Shown here: positions 1-11,461 of the stretch, piece by piece
Layout: every line of letters starts with the position of its first letter
Position numbering within the stretch: the first letter of the stretch is position 1
Assembly (NCBI GenBank): GCA_935421135.1
Contig: OW285193.1
Span: 1,364,001-1,428,000 of the forward strand
DNA length: 64,000 bases
Reading direction: 5' to 3'
Source of the DNA: Bugulina stolonifera
Taxonomy: Eukaryota; Bryozoa; Gymnolaemata; Cheilostomatida; Bugulidae
Made by a program: the position numbers and the translations under genes
Notes under the pieces: generated by a model
What the model saw: only the letters and a program-made list of their open reading frames with translations
Database searches by the model: none
What the model was told of the DNA's origin: nothing

Positions 1-269
1 TATAAACACTAGGAGTTATCCAGTCCCACAAAATAGTAACAATTGAACTGATAACTCCAACATTCTGCAATTACTCTACAAAATTGGCACTATACTATAT
101 GTGCATGCAAGTACACCAAGCAGTCAATTGTAGCTTCACATAAACCATTCTACACAGGAAACCTGGTCCTACAGCCAGTAGTTATTGTATTATATTTGAA
201 CATAAACTATAACGCTATACTGTAAGGTGTGCAGAGTGTAGGTGTACTAGAGTAATCATATTCTCTCAC

Positions 270-3200
270 CATTTCTAGGGCTCCACGTACAACTCCACAC
301 AGGATATTGGAATAGTTAAGTTTATATTTGTCTTCTGGAAGCTCTACAAACTCAGTGAGAGGGTTTGGGTCTAGAACTAGTGAGAAAGTGTCACCAGATG
401 CACTCCAATTAGTAACTGCAGGAGATATGTTCAGAAACATCCGGAACCCTACTTTAGCTATGGTCTCAGCAGTCTCCCTGAAGTCTGAGCATCGACCTAC
501 CAACAATACCCACAAAACATTGTCAATCCTTAGCAGTTCTAAGGCTAAATTTATTCAAGATAATGGGGTTTTACTTGGTCATGTTGACCTATTATAATAC
601 AGACCTGCATGTACCTGTGTAGGGTCATATATTATATGGACCTACCGTATATGGTCATGTATTATATGGACCTACCTGTGTATGGTCATGCATTATATGA
701 ACCTAGCTGTGTATGGTCATGTATTGTATTGACCTACCTGTGTATGGTCATGTATTATTTGGACCTAGCTGTGTAAGATCATGTATTGTATGGACCTTCC
801 TGTGCATGGTCATGTATTGTTTGGACCTACCTGTGTATGGTCATGTATTATATGGACCTACCTGTGTATGGTCATGTATTGTATGGACCTACCTGTGTAT
901 GGTCATGTATTGTATGGACCTACCTGTGTATGGTCATGTATTATATGGACCTAGCTGTGTAAGATCATGTATTGTATGGACCTACCTGTGTATGGTCATG
1001 TATTGTATGGACCTACCTGTGTATGGTCATGTATTGTATTGACCTACCTGTGTATGGTCATGTATTATATGGACCTAGCTGTGTAAGATCATGTATTGTA
1101 TGGACCTACCTGTGTATGGTCTTGTATTGTATGGACCTACCTGTGTATGGTCATGTATTGTATGGACCTACCTGTGTATGGTCATGTATTGTATTGACCT
1201 ACCTGTGTATGGTCATGTATTGTATGGACCTACCTGTGTATGGTCATGTATTGTATGGACCTACCTGTGTATGGTCATGTATTATATGGACCTAGCTGTG
1301 TATGATCATGTATTGTATGGACCTACCTGTGTATGGTCATGTATTAGATGGACCTACCTGTGTATGGTCATGTATTATATGGACCTACCTGTATTTGATC
1401 TGGCAAGAAAATCCTCAATTAGCCTGATTCCTATATTGTGGCCCCTGCAAGCAAAATAAGTTAGTTGTATATTATATTACACATACACATAAGTAGCCTA
1501 CAGTGTATCCACCTGTTTATCATGATCATTGGTATCTGTACTCACATTTTCTCAAGCTGTTTGTTAACTTCCTGTTCATCCTCATAATCTTTGATGAGTT
1601 GAGTGACAAGGGCACCATATGTCAGAGTAAACAGTTCTGTACTCTGTCAATCAAAGAATATTCTAGTACAACTCACAGTATGTATAGTAACATATATAGT
1701 GGGTAGGTAGTGGAGTGGTAGATCTACACTGAACTCTACTGGCCCCAAGTATATGTAAAATCAGTATACGTTACCCTACCTTGCCATAAGTTTACCATCA
1801 AGTACAGTTGGTTATGATGGGGTCACAAAAATTAAAGCTTACTCTTTACAAGGATAAAGAAGTTTTGGAAAACTAACGCACTAGACAGGCCTATAGGGTT
1901 AGGCTGCCTGTGTGTGGCTATAGACTTATGCTGCCTGCGTGTGGCTATAGACTTATGCTGCCTGTGTGTGGCTATAGACTTATGCTGCCTGTATGTGGCT
2001 ATAGACTTATGCTGCCTGTGTGTGGCTATAGACTTATGCTGCCTGTGTGTGGCTATAGACTTATGCTGCCTGTGTGTGGCTATAGACTTATGCTGCCTGT
2101 GTGTGGCTATAGACTTATGCTGCCTGCGTGTGGCTATAGACTTATGCTGCCTGTGTGTGGCTATAGACTTATGCTGCCTGTATGTGGCTATAGACTTATG
2201 CTGCCTGTGTGTGGCTATAGACTTATGCTGCCTGTATGTGGCTATAGACTTATGCTGCCTGTATGTGGCTATAGACTTATGCTGCCTGTATGTGGCTATA
2301 GACTTATGCTGCCTGCATGTGGCTATAGACTTATGCTGACTGTATGTGGCTATAGACTTATGCTGCCTGTGTGTGGCTATAGACTTATGCTGCCTGTATG
2401 TGGCTATAGGGTAGTCGGTCACATATTTAACACATACATGATGAGGTATATAGAACAAATTCTAAACATCAAATGGTAGGACTTCTTATCAAATGCAGAC
2501 ATTCTTGGTCAAGCAAATCTACCCAGCATGTATGGATTCCTTATTCAGAGAAACCTGAGGTGGGCTGGTCATGTGCACAGGATGGATAATAATAGACTCA
2601 TGAAATACAGTGAATACAGTGAAGAGAAACCTCAAGGACTAGGAGATTTTATCCAGTTATCGAAATCAGCTACAAGTAAAGTAAAAATTCAATTCCTTTC
2701 TTGTGTAACAATGCTGTATGGAATGGAGACAGTAGCGGTGAGAAAAGCACGAGAGGAGAAATTACAAGTGGCGGAGATGAGAATGCTGAGATGGTTATTG
2801 GGACTAACAAAACTTGACCGAATAAGAAATGAGGATATCAGAAAATGGGTGAAAGTTGGTGAACTAAAAGGTGAAATGAGGGAGATAAGATTGAGGTGGC
2901 TAGGACACGTGTTGAGAAGAGATGAAGAGTATGTGGGAAAAAGAATAAGACAACTGGAAGTAGGAAAGCAGAAGAGAGGGCGCCCCAAAAGAAGATGGAA
3001 AGACTGTTTGAAAGATATGGCAACAGCAGGACTGGTAGAAGAAGACGCACAAGACAGGGTTAAATGGCGACCCCACCTGATGGGAAAAGCCAGGAGAAGA
3101 AGATAGAGTTATTTGGCTATTATTAGGTTTATTAATTATGAAGTTTTGCAACGAAGCGGTGCCAGAAATTCAAACTTCAAAGCAAAATCTCACTGTTTCA

Positions 3201-5756
3201 GTGTGAAATCTGTTGTAATTTCACTGATTTTGGTTTTGTTATTTTATTCTTTTCAATTTACAGCTTCTCAATGAAAACTTGAGTTATTGAATAGTTCAAC
3301 GTAAGGATGTGTTAGTTGAATCTTTGGATATGGTCATAATTAAATCCCAATCACAAGTTACATGCTTTTGATAGCCTATATATCTAAATCAAGAGAAATA
3401 TATAAATATTCTTTTGTTGATTTCTGGCATAAATAAACTTTCACAATCACAATGACAATATTATAATTGTTTATCATTTGTTATCAACTGTCAACCTGTT
3501 CCTGTTCTGTTCTTTGCTAGTACGTACTAAAGCCGGTGTGGCAAGCGGTACGCCTCTTGTTTTGAGAACAAGATTTTATTAAGTGGTTATCGTTCATGCT
3601 ATGTTAGCATTTATTAAAAGGTTTTAGCTTTTAACTCTCTTATGGTTTTTGGCAGAAAACTATTGTGGTAAGCCGACGATCTGGCATAGATGGTTGGGGG
3701 TTCCCCTCTGGCAGTTGCTCTGGTAATGGCTTGGACATTGGTCTCTATATCCACCAATTCCTCATAAGACTCTAGGAGAGCAGGATGGTTGTCCTCTTTT
3801 GAGAGGACCCTCATAAGAAGGTTGTGTCGGCTCATTTTACGACGATCACCTAGAGTGCCAATGTTTAATTCACTCGCTGCATCCGAGACACTTTCCCGAC
3901 CTTTCAGGTCACTTATAAACCTAACAGCACAATTCTGCACCATGTCTAAGTCATGGATCATGTAGCCCAAGGCAGGATCCCAAACACACGAAGCATACTC
4001 AAGATGTGGTCGACATAAACTTGTGTAAGCAAGAAGTTTGGCATCCCTAGGGGCACCCTGGAGAACCTTCTTAATCATGCCAAGCTGCCTTTTGGCTTTG
4101 GCAATCTTGGTCTGTATGTGAGTGTTGAACTTAAGATTACTTTGGATTATCACCCCTAGGTATCTTGATTCATTAACAACACTGAGTGTCGTGTTGGCCA
4201 GGGAATATTTAGGAGACGGTGAATCTCGCTTTTGATTAAAAGTCATAATTGCACATTTGCCAACATTAAGAGACATTAGCCAAGTGTCAGCCCATTCCTC
4301 CATGGCATCGATGTTCAATTGAAATTTGAGGCTATCAGCAGGAGAGTTAACAGTCTGATAGACAAGAGTGTCATCGGCAAACAAGCTAAGGTGGCAGTTG
4401 ATGCGACTTGGTAAATCATTAATATATATTAAAAATAGAGTGGGACCCAGCACAGACCCTTGAGGAACACCAGATGTCACTGGTAGCTCCCGTGATTTGT
4501 GCCTGGATACAACAACTCTTTGTTTACGGCCTCTTAGAAAATCATGAATCCACATGAGGATTTTACAGTTTATGTTGGGTACCTTTGACAATTTTGACAT
4601 TAATAGCTGATGTGGGACCTTGTCAAAAGCTTTAGCAAAGTCCATCACAACAGCATGCATGGCCGTAACTATCTAGGCGGCTCAGGCGGCCCTAGCCGCC
4701 TGAACTTTTTGTTAAAAGAAGAAAGAATTAAGCTAATATCGGAAGGCATAGATACCGTGCCCCACATGAAATAGACATACTCTAATGAAAATGATGCTAC
4801 TATGTGTATAATGATATTGATGGCTAATTTTCGCGTGAAGCCACTGCTGATTTGATAGCGTAATTGGTAGCGTGCTTGGTCTTCATGCATAGAGACACGA
4901 GTTCGAATCCTACTGTGGAAAATCTTTTTTCATTTTAGTAATTCACTCAATTTGTTAGCTATACAGTGACAATACTAATCTCATCTGTAAGATAGGATCA
5001 CTGCATCTGTAATTCTGTCTTCAACAATAGGAAATGCCCTAAGATTGCATGCACAGTGTTCCCACCCATTTCATTTGCTCCACTTCGAACACTGTTCTTC
5101 AGGGTTTGGGAACCCTAGAATACCACTCTCCATCTCTATCCATCAACTAAATTTGCACTATTTCCCCTCTTATTAATGTGTGTACATTTTTAGGGCTAAG
5201 TCATGTAATGATGTTAAGTACTACAATGGTACATCATGGCCAAGCCAAACAGAGAAGCACTATTTTGAAGTATACTAATTTAAAGTTTACTATTTGCAGA
5301 TTACTATGCAACATTTTGTACTTTTGTACCATCACATATAGCTCAAATATGCATCAAAATGGCTGTTTTTGTGTGAATTTTCAAAAACTTTCTTTTGGGA
5401 GGTGCCCCACCCTCCTTCTTCCCCCATCCCGCACACACCCTCCCCACACCGCTACTGTTAGCCAGTCCAATTTTGGCCGCCTCAACTTTTTCAGGAAAGT
5501 CACCCCCCTGGCATGTACATTTTAATTATATTATAATTATTTATTTATTTTAATACTATATTAATTTAATCTTCCATATTGAAACTATTCATACTGTTGT
5601 AATTAGATACAACTTTATAATCGTTATTTCATAAACAAAGGAATATAAAGTTATCTCTAAAGATAAAGAAAGTTATATTTTTTCTGTAGAAATCTGAGTT
5701 TAAGTTTATTTACATACAACTTTTCTAGTGTCTCCTGGCTTTGCTGGTCTCGACAT
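270..5756 (-). CDS. TRAPPC3: TRAPP complex subunit 3 (Bet3), 3' end outside window
   Basis: Small core subunit of the TRAPP tethering complexes, which act in ER-to-Golgi traffic and as exchange factor for Rab1/Ypt1. Four coding exons are read on the minus strand: 5756-5718, 1643-1546, 1444-1389 and 496-270. All have GT donors, AG acceptors and matching phases, giving 140 residues. Recognition rests on conserved stretches such as ELFTLTYGALVTQL, RLIEDFLARSN and CGVVRGALEMV. Cys67 (context TGRCSDF) corresponds to the palmitoylated cysteine of human Bet3 (Cys68). Human TRAPPC3 has 180 residues, so about 40 C-terminal residues lie beyond coordinate 1; I saw no exon in 1-269. Exon 1 encodes only 13 residues (MSRPAKPG start, like MSRQ in other animals). 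It sits head-to-head with the ODF3-like gene. The first intron (about 4 kb) is filled with repeats. The short exon 1 is the least certain part. Confidence 0.9.
620..1392. repeat. 31-bp minisatellite in TRAPPC3 intron 3
   Basis: About 25 tandem copies of a 31-bp unit (core TGGACCTACCTGTGTATGG). It runs directly up to the splice donor of the TRAPPC3 exon at 1389-1444. On the minus strand most units contain CACAG|GTAGGT, the same sequence as that real donor. A minority carry TAGCTG instead of TACCTG, which removes the GT. The long open frames across it are by-products of a stop-free repeat. Confidence 0.95.
1901..2411. repeat. 27-bp minisatellite in TRAPPC3 intron 1
   Basis: About 19 copies of a 27-bp unit (core GGCTATAGACTTATGCTGCC) with variation mainly at TGTGTG/TGTATG/TGCGTG. 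Both strands are open through it because the unit length is a multiple of three and lacks stops; no coding role is claimed. Confidence 0.95.
2489..3106 (+). pseudogene. Two joined non-LTR retrotransposon C-terminal fragments
   Basis: The translation contains two copies of the C-terminal tail typical of LINE reverse transcriptases. The first is around 2550-2590 (LRWAGHVHRMDNNRL). The second, longer one is from about 2641 (MLYGMETVAVRKA, then RLRWLGHVLRRDEEYVG and RGRPKRRWKDCLKDMA). Two RLRWxGHV modules in a row mean two separate LINE pieces are abutted, not one gene. There is no RT catalytic region, so both are 5'-truncated remnants. They lie in TRAPPC3 intron 1, opposite in strand to the gene. 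Confidence 0.8.
3150..3300 (-). repeat. Interspersed repeat family R1, copy 1
   Basis: Read on the minus strand this resembles 17326-17480 and 24886-25020: TTTTCATTG..AGCTGTAAA, then an A-rich stretch, CACTGAAACAGTGA, TTTGCTTTGAAGTTTGAATT and a CACC element. No open frame. This is a non-coding interspersed repeat of unknown class. Confidence 0.6.
3614..4660 (-). pseudogene. 5'-truncated jockey/CR1-like LINE reverse transcriptase
   Basis: Open frame of 348 codons covering the palm and C-terminal half of a non-LTR reverse transcriptase. It has FAKAFDKVPH, then TSGVPQGSVLGPTLFLIYIN, then the catalytic FADDT, and a maturase-like C-terminal part ending in KTIRELKAKTF. The endonuclease domain and the N-terminal RT blocks are missing, and the frame begins right at the boundary with the TIR element at 4658. 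The uninterrupted frame suggests a fairly recent copy, but it is truncated and should be inactive. Confidence 0.85.
4658..5510. mobile_element. Non-autonomous TIR transposon, hAT-like, copy A
   Basis: The left end CATGGCCGTAACT and the right end (reverse complement CAGGGGGGTGACT) form imperfect terminal inverted repeats. The flanks GCATG (4653-4657) and GCATG (5511-5515) are a 5-bp target duplication. Just inside the left end is a GC-rich hairpin (GGCGGC...GCCGCC), also seen in copy B at 32434-33689. No transposase is encoded. hAT-like is suggested by the CAGGGgCGTAACT end, but superfamily assignment is tentative. Confidence 0.65.
4848..4928 (+). ncRNA. tRNA-derived, Pol III promoter-like sequence (SINE head)
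   Basis: TAGCGTAATTGG matches the tRNA A box and AGTTCGAATCC matches the B box at tRNA-like spacing; a T-run follows near 4923. D-stem pairing is possible, but the anticodon and T stems do not pair well, so this is a degenerate tRNA or SINE head, not a working tRNA gene. It lies inside TIR element copy A. Confidence 0.4.
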
Positions 5757-6002
5757 ATTATGATTTATTGTATTCTGAAACTTGATGAAAGATATTTTAC
5801 AATAATTGTATTTCTAGGCTTGTCATTTCATTCTTGGATGGTAAATTAGTACAATCTACTCAGAAGTTTGAAGTAAAAAGTTCAAATTATTGGGTTGTTC
5901 TATATTTCCGGTTCCCAGTTTTAGAAGCGCATGCATAAGATTCGCTGTCGCTTATGATCACGTGGGTAGCAACCACGGTATCCAATGTATCCAGCATGCG
6001 CC
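5757..6002. promoter_or_regulatory. Shared promoter between TRAPPC3 and the ODF3-like gene
   Basis: The two genes diverge here, with the TRAPPC3 start codon at 5756 and a likely ODF3-like leader exon ending at the donor GTAAGT at 6124. Visible motifs are ACCGGAAAT on the minus strand (ETS-type, 5904-5912), GCGCATGC (5927-5934) and GCATGCGC (5994-6001), both NRF1-like. There is also an E-box CACGTG (5959-5964) and an RFX half site AGCAAC (5968-5973). Motif content fits a CpG-type bidirectional promoter; function is inferred. Confidence 0.55.
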
Positions 6003-6676
6003 TTTCATTCTCAGGTTGAGTGGGCAAGTGTTTAGCAGGTGTTTATTTTAACCTGAAACAATAGAAATATTTTGTGGTTGCATATTATAACAATCTTGTT
6101 TGTATAGCCAAAGCAATATTTAGGTAAGTCATACATTAATAAGATATACTTGGAAGAATATTTTTATTCTCCTTACATGACTTAGAGATTATTAAAACAA
6201 TTAAAAAGTTAATGGCTACCTCACAAGTCATGTAGTTAGAAAAACAAATACTAATGATAATTTTTATTATAGTTGCATTGACCATGCATGAGCACATTGT
6301 AATGATTTTACTTTAGAAAGAGTTGGTTGGAAAATTACAATTTAGATTCACACTAGGCTGTCTTCTCAAATAACGGGAGAGTATAGCGTAGATAAAGCTG
6401 ACAGCCTGACGGACATTACATTGTGTTTGACCATTGGATCTACTTATAGAGCTTTTATATATTTGCATTTATTGTCAAAACATAACTTTTAAAACCACAT
6501 TTATGTAAATGTATGTGTCTCCATGTAAACAAAGACTCTTGAGCGATCTAGATAGCAAAGATATTTTTCAGATTGTGATATACTGAATTTCACCTCCAAT
6601 TACCTATAAGGTATAAGGCATAGAAAATATTCATTGTAGTAGTGTTGATGGTTTTTCTGTTGTAGAGAAAGTAGTC

Positions 6677-9600
6677 ATGGTTTACAATTATACAAAGCCC
6701 AGAGGGCCAATTGCGGCCATGTACTCTAGCCCTGGTCCGAGCTATGCACTGCCGGGTCTAGTCGGTCAGCCTAAACATGACCCAAGAAGTGTTCACTCTC
6801 GAGGTCCAGCATACCCGTTTGGAATAAAACATGGCAAGTTTGCTGATGACTGTAGTCCAGGCCCCGCCCACTTGCCTCATGCTAAGATATATAAGGACGG
6901 CATGGACGGCACTCCCCACTATTCTCTCTACGCCCGCAGGCGAGATCTAACAAGGTATGGCGTCACATAGCAACATTGTTGAGTCAATTTTATCACTGTG
7001 CCGAGTTCTCTACAATGTACTATGTAATGAATTCGCACTACAAGTGCTCTACTATTTACATATACTTCATATGCATGAAAGTTCACACTAAATCTATGCA
7101 GGTTTTATAAGTTTAATTTCATGACATTTGTTATCAATTCGATGTTGAGTTGCCGACTTTGTATTGTGTGCATATTGGCTGTTCATGTACACAACACTAT
7201 TGTTACAATTCTCCTAACGACAGCAGAGATGTTTTGGTACTTTTGTTAATCTACAGCATATAGCCCGTGTAGCATTCCATATGAATAGATTTTGGTTCCA
7301 ACAAAAACACTTTAAACAATCATAATTTGACATACATCAGCTGACTTTTCCAAAATCAACAAAGCAGTTGAATTCAGTATTGCTATGTACTATTTAGTAT
7401 GGGTCCTATTTACATGTGCATGGGCCTTATATTACTTAATGTATCAATTTTCTGTGATACTCACACATTGCTTTACCCAATGTACAGACAAACGGAAATA
7501 AAAAGGAATAAAAAAAATCAGTGAACGTAGTTGAACTCTTTTACAGCTTCAAGACCCCAGGACCAGGGTCTTATAAGCCAGAGTCAACAGGACAAACTGG
7601 ATATTATAGACACCCAGCATATAGCTTCGGTACCAGACATCGGAATAGAAGGTCAGATAACACACCCGGCCCCAACAGTTATACCTTACCTGGTAAGTCC
7701 TCAACTATCCCCTATCTACATTTTTAGTTTACTGCTATCAACTCCGAGTATAACAACTGGCAGTACAGTATAGTATAGTTTGGTATAGTGTTAGGTTCTT
7801 ACTTTTAACTATACTTGTATTAACTTCTTTTAGGAATGGTAGGAGCAACCAAACAGAGCGGCAAGGTTCAAGCTCCTGTATACTCTCTGACTGGACGCAG
7901 CAAAATCGGCGGATTCCACGAAGACCTGAAAAAGGTAACTGATAATTAACGAATCACATCCCCACCTTTCCTCGACCTAATTGGCCATATTGGAAACTCA
8001 CCGTCTAAGGGGATAAGTATTTCTCAGCTGCTGCACCTAGCAGCAATTAATATTCACTGAGGGATAATTAGGGATGTACATGTACATGCTCCGTCTGTAT
8101 CACTTGTTGGTTATAACATATACATATATAGATGTAGGCACACAGAAGTTATTAGTACCTGCTAGATGTTGATTGTTACTTATTATTGTTGAAATTAAGG
8201 CTAACTACAAAAATGAAATCTATCCCCCAGTAAATAACCTAGTGTTTATTTTGGAAAGTTAGTCCTAAGAGTGTTTACTTTGCTGTAAGTTAGACAGGAG
8301 GGAAGAGAAGATAACTAATCACTACTTGTTATGCCACTGGTCTTTGTTTGTTTGATCAGCGTTACCTGGCAACCATTGATCAAACATTTACTATAGATAA
8401 ACGATATTAAGATCATGTTATAGAAGAATACTAACAACTCTATGGTGCTTGTTTACTTTGACTGAAGATTTTAATAGCAATTTCAATGTCATTAGATTGA
8501 GCTGGCTCAAAAGGCCAGTGTTACTAATCAAAGAAGAATATTGCAATTTACATTTCACAGCGCAAACTTTCATCTAGGCTTTGGCCTAAAAGTAAAATAT
8601 TCACAAAGTGTGTGAGAAATAAGCATCTTCTTCAGAGAAGACGACAACTGATGGTTAAAATGGTAGAATGAGTTTAAATTTCAAAACGGTCGTAGCATTA
8701 AATTGAACACAGATTAATGTTTATATGAGTTCACGCTGATTAGTTTTGTTTTATTTAGGTATTAAATGAGATTATATTTTATATGAATATTTTGCTAACT
8801 GAAATAATAAGCATAGTCTATGCTCAATTATGCCGACTAAAATGAATGTAGTGTGTGCATTGTTACTACGTCAGCGAGCGTACAGGGTTACTTGTATTTC
8901 TAGGAGGGTTATATATACATACATTCAGCTGCTTTTCAAAAGGTTTTGTTTTCAAACCTCATTGAGACGTATTGAAGTCTGAAGTATTAGTGTAGGCAGC
9001 GTTTACTGTCAGGCATATAAGCAGGGAGCTTTAATTACCAACAACTGTGCTCCCATGTTACCTCAAATATATAAAGTAAAAATAATGGGAAGATAATATA
9101 TATGTATGTATTTATTATATATAATGGAAATATAAAATAATTGTGTATAAGTTACATGTATATACACGTACATGTATGTGATGATTGATAGCACTAGAAT
9201 ACAAACACAATATACTTTCGCATATCTTTTGAGTCTGACAGTATGTGAATTAAAATTTGAAATTTTCTACTCACATCGAAAGTCCTCGCTGTACATATAT
9301 CCCATAATTCTCTTTGTGCTGCAGACACCAGGACCAGGAGCATACAATGTAACAGAGCCTCAGATCTATAAAGACAAATCCCCACAGTACAGTATGACCA
9401 GTAGGAACACTATGCCTGGAGATGGGACACAAAAACCTGGACCAGGAGCTCATTCCCCAGAGAGGGTAAGGCTATTACGTGGACAACTACTTGACCAGTA
9501 CTTACTGGACAATAGGCAGATATGATAGCCAAGGATGAAACTTTATAGGAATCCAGTTTTCTTATTTTCGAGATATACATATAATTGTTGTACGCATAGA

Positions 9601-9957
9601 CGTTACAGCATGGTGCTGTACACTTCACATATTACTTACTGTTAGTATATGGATGTAAAGGGCAGAGCTCAGTGCGGTGTGTATGTGTGTACATTGTCTA
9701 TAATACTCTATTGATTTCTACTGCATGTGTGTTTATATAATCACTGTTGCTAAGCAACCTTTATCCGGTTTCACAGCTCATTAGTCTAGGGATATTGCTG
9801 CCTTAAGCTGTCAGCATTGCTTATGTTACCAACTCCTACCTGTATCCATGTGTTTATGATGTAGGTATATGTTACTAAGAGGCAGGCTCCCAACTTCAGT
9901 TTTGGAATCAGACACAGTCAATATGAAGCTCCCCTTATCGTTGATGTTAGGGAGTGA
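6677..9957 (+). CDS. ODF3: Outer dense fibre 3 / CIMAP1-type SHIPPO-repeat protein
   Basis: Ciliary and sperm-tail protein of the ODF3 (CIMAP1A) family, associated with microtubules through proline-glycine SHIPPO (STPGR) repeats. Five coding exons are read: 6677-6954, 7547-7692, 7834-7934, 9325-9465 and 9865-9957. Phases all agree and give 252 residues, close to the 254 of human ODF3. The N-terminal PRGPIAAMYSSPGPSY matches the family start. SHIPPO motifs follow in order (SSPGPSY, CSPGPAH, KTPGPGSY, NTPGPNSY, KTPGPGAY, KPGPGAHSPE), and the C-terminal SFGIRHSQYEAPLIVDV motif is conserved. The ATG follows an acceptor at 6665, so a non-coding leader exon upstream is expected, with the likely donor at 6124. 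It may share a promoter with TRAPPC3. Consensus X-box motifs occur in introns 3 and 4. Confidence 0.93.
8350..8385. promoter_or_regulatory. RFX X-box inside a palindrome, ODF3 intron 3
   Basis: GTTACC-T-GGCAAC at 8361-8373 fits the X-box pattern GTNRCC(N0-3)RGYAAC with no mismatch. It is enclosed by the inverted arms GTTTGATCA (8350-8358) and TGATCAAAC (8377-8385). RFX factors control ciliary genes in animals; that this site is used is inferred. Confidence 0.55.
9746..9758. promoter_or_regulatory. Palindromic RFX X-box, ODF3 intron 4
   Basis: GTTGCT-A-AGCAAC consists of two perfect RFX half sites (RGYAAC and its complement) in inverted orientation with a 1-bp spacer, 106 bp upstream of the last coding exon of the ODF3-like gene. 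Confidence 0.5.
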
Positions 9958-10356
9958 TGTGACCCATCCCTATCTTACTGCAACAACCCCTTCTGGATCC
10001 ACTGCTACATCAACCACCTGTATCCACCACTGCCCTTGCTGACTCTGCCACCAAAGATGTATAGTCAGCACTTCACTATTAGAACTGATATTAGTATATA
10101 CAGTTAGTCACTCTTCATACAGTCCTCAGTTCGTAGATTGTGTTGATCCATTACATGAGAAGACAACTCCAACCTGGACTAGTTGTACCTCATATTAGCT
10201 CTCAAATAATTACAACTTAATTATCAAACTTTGTATTACTTAACACATCTAGACATGTTTGTTATGTCTATCAATATTTTTATTCTTTATAACTTTTCTA
10301 GAATCGGTTGTTTATGACTTATCGGTAAACTGTTTCCGTCCAAAGAATTGTGATAC

Positions 10357-10362
10357 AATAAA
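10357..10362 (+). terminator. Poly(A) signal AATAAA, ODF3-like gene
   Basis: First canonical AATAAA after the stop codon at 9957, implying a 3' UTR of roughly 400 nt. Confidence 0.6.
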
Positions 10363-11460
10363 TATGTTATATATTTTACTATGTATGTATATTATTACTA
10401 TTGGTTAATAGATATTCTACACGTTGAACTATGCTAGATATATACATATATGTGTGCATGCACCACAGTGTATCTACTAGGATAGACAACTCCTATCAGC
10501 ATGTGATCACTTCACTGTATATAGCGTTCACATTCCAACTAACACCTCATATATCGTGGTGTGGTTCAGTGTGCATAGCCTCACAAGCTGGAAAGTATCT
10601 TTTGTTAGGATAATATTGGGGTTCCTCGGTGTATGATCCAGATGTATTAATATTAGTTCACACTATAATATATCTTGCACTGTTCAATTGATATGTTTGT
10701 ACATCTTCTAATGATAATATAATAAAGTCGTTACTAGGTCGTGATCATGTTGTATGTTATTCGCTGTATATGCTGTTTGTATTGTATCTGGTCCATGAAG
10801 AACACAAACAATCTGGATGCTGATGTAGGGTTCGACAGATATAATGTTGACTTGGAAGTTAAAGGAAGCAGACGATGGAACAAACTGGAATATTGGGTGG
10901 GCATCCCCACAGCCCAGAAATGGCTTAGTTAACAAAAATGAAATTTCAAGATGGCCGTCCGACCTAGGTCAAGGGTCTATTGGCTTGGGGTTTTGCTTGG
11001 TCAGACGGAACCATCCCTGGCTCATCGGCACATTTGACTCCTTCGAGCGAAAATGGATTTTGCTTCTGGCCCAAGTCGGTGCGTTCGCGAATCTGCGACG
11101 GATGTGTGCCGGAAAATATTTTCGCAAATTGACCTGGGTCTGAAATTTAGGTCGTGAAGACACCTAGTTTTGACTAGAAGATGCTTCTGGAATCAAAGGT
11201 ATCACAATCAAATGCATATACACGTAGATGTACTGACCACTGCACGGTCAGTAGTATAAAAGACTGTCATCATGGTAAAAAGCACTCACGTTTGTGATAT
11301 TGAATTATTGCCTCCACAAGGCAGGGAATAGTCTCCGAGACTCTATTTTATTGCCATGCTGAGTTTGGATTTCTTTTATTGGAGCAAAAATGGTGGATTT
11401 CATGTCATTTTATTAGTGCAAAAGAACTGACCTTTAAAATGAGTTACTGCAGAGAGAAGC
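10363..11460. other. Non-coding spacer with a GC-richer island
   Basis: No gene recognised. A GC-richer block near 10850-11170 stands out from its AT-rich surroundings and has short open frames on both strands, but they match no family I know. It may be an interspersed repeat. Confidence 0.4.
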
Positions 11461-11461
11461 A

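Noticed and set aside
713..1459. Overlapping plus-strand open frames of over 100 codons
   Set aside because: They are translations of the 31-bp minisatellite, cycling through three frames; the real coding strand here is minus (TRAPPC3).
1832..2479. Histidine/lysine-rich and cysteine-rich long frames on both strands
   Set aside because: The 27-bp unit has no stop in several frames, so the open length only reflects the repeat.
4848..4928. Functional tRNA gene
   Set aside because: A and B boxes are good, but the anticodon and T stems do not pair, so it was kept only as a tRNA-derived sequence.
10844..11163. Overlapping 99- and 64-codon frames in the GC-richer block after the ODF3-like gene
   Set aside because: Both strands are open and neither resembles a known protein; more likely an interspersed repeat.
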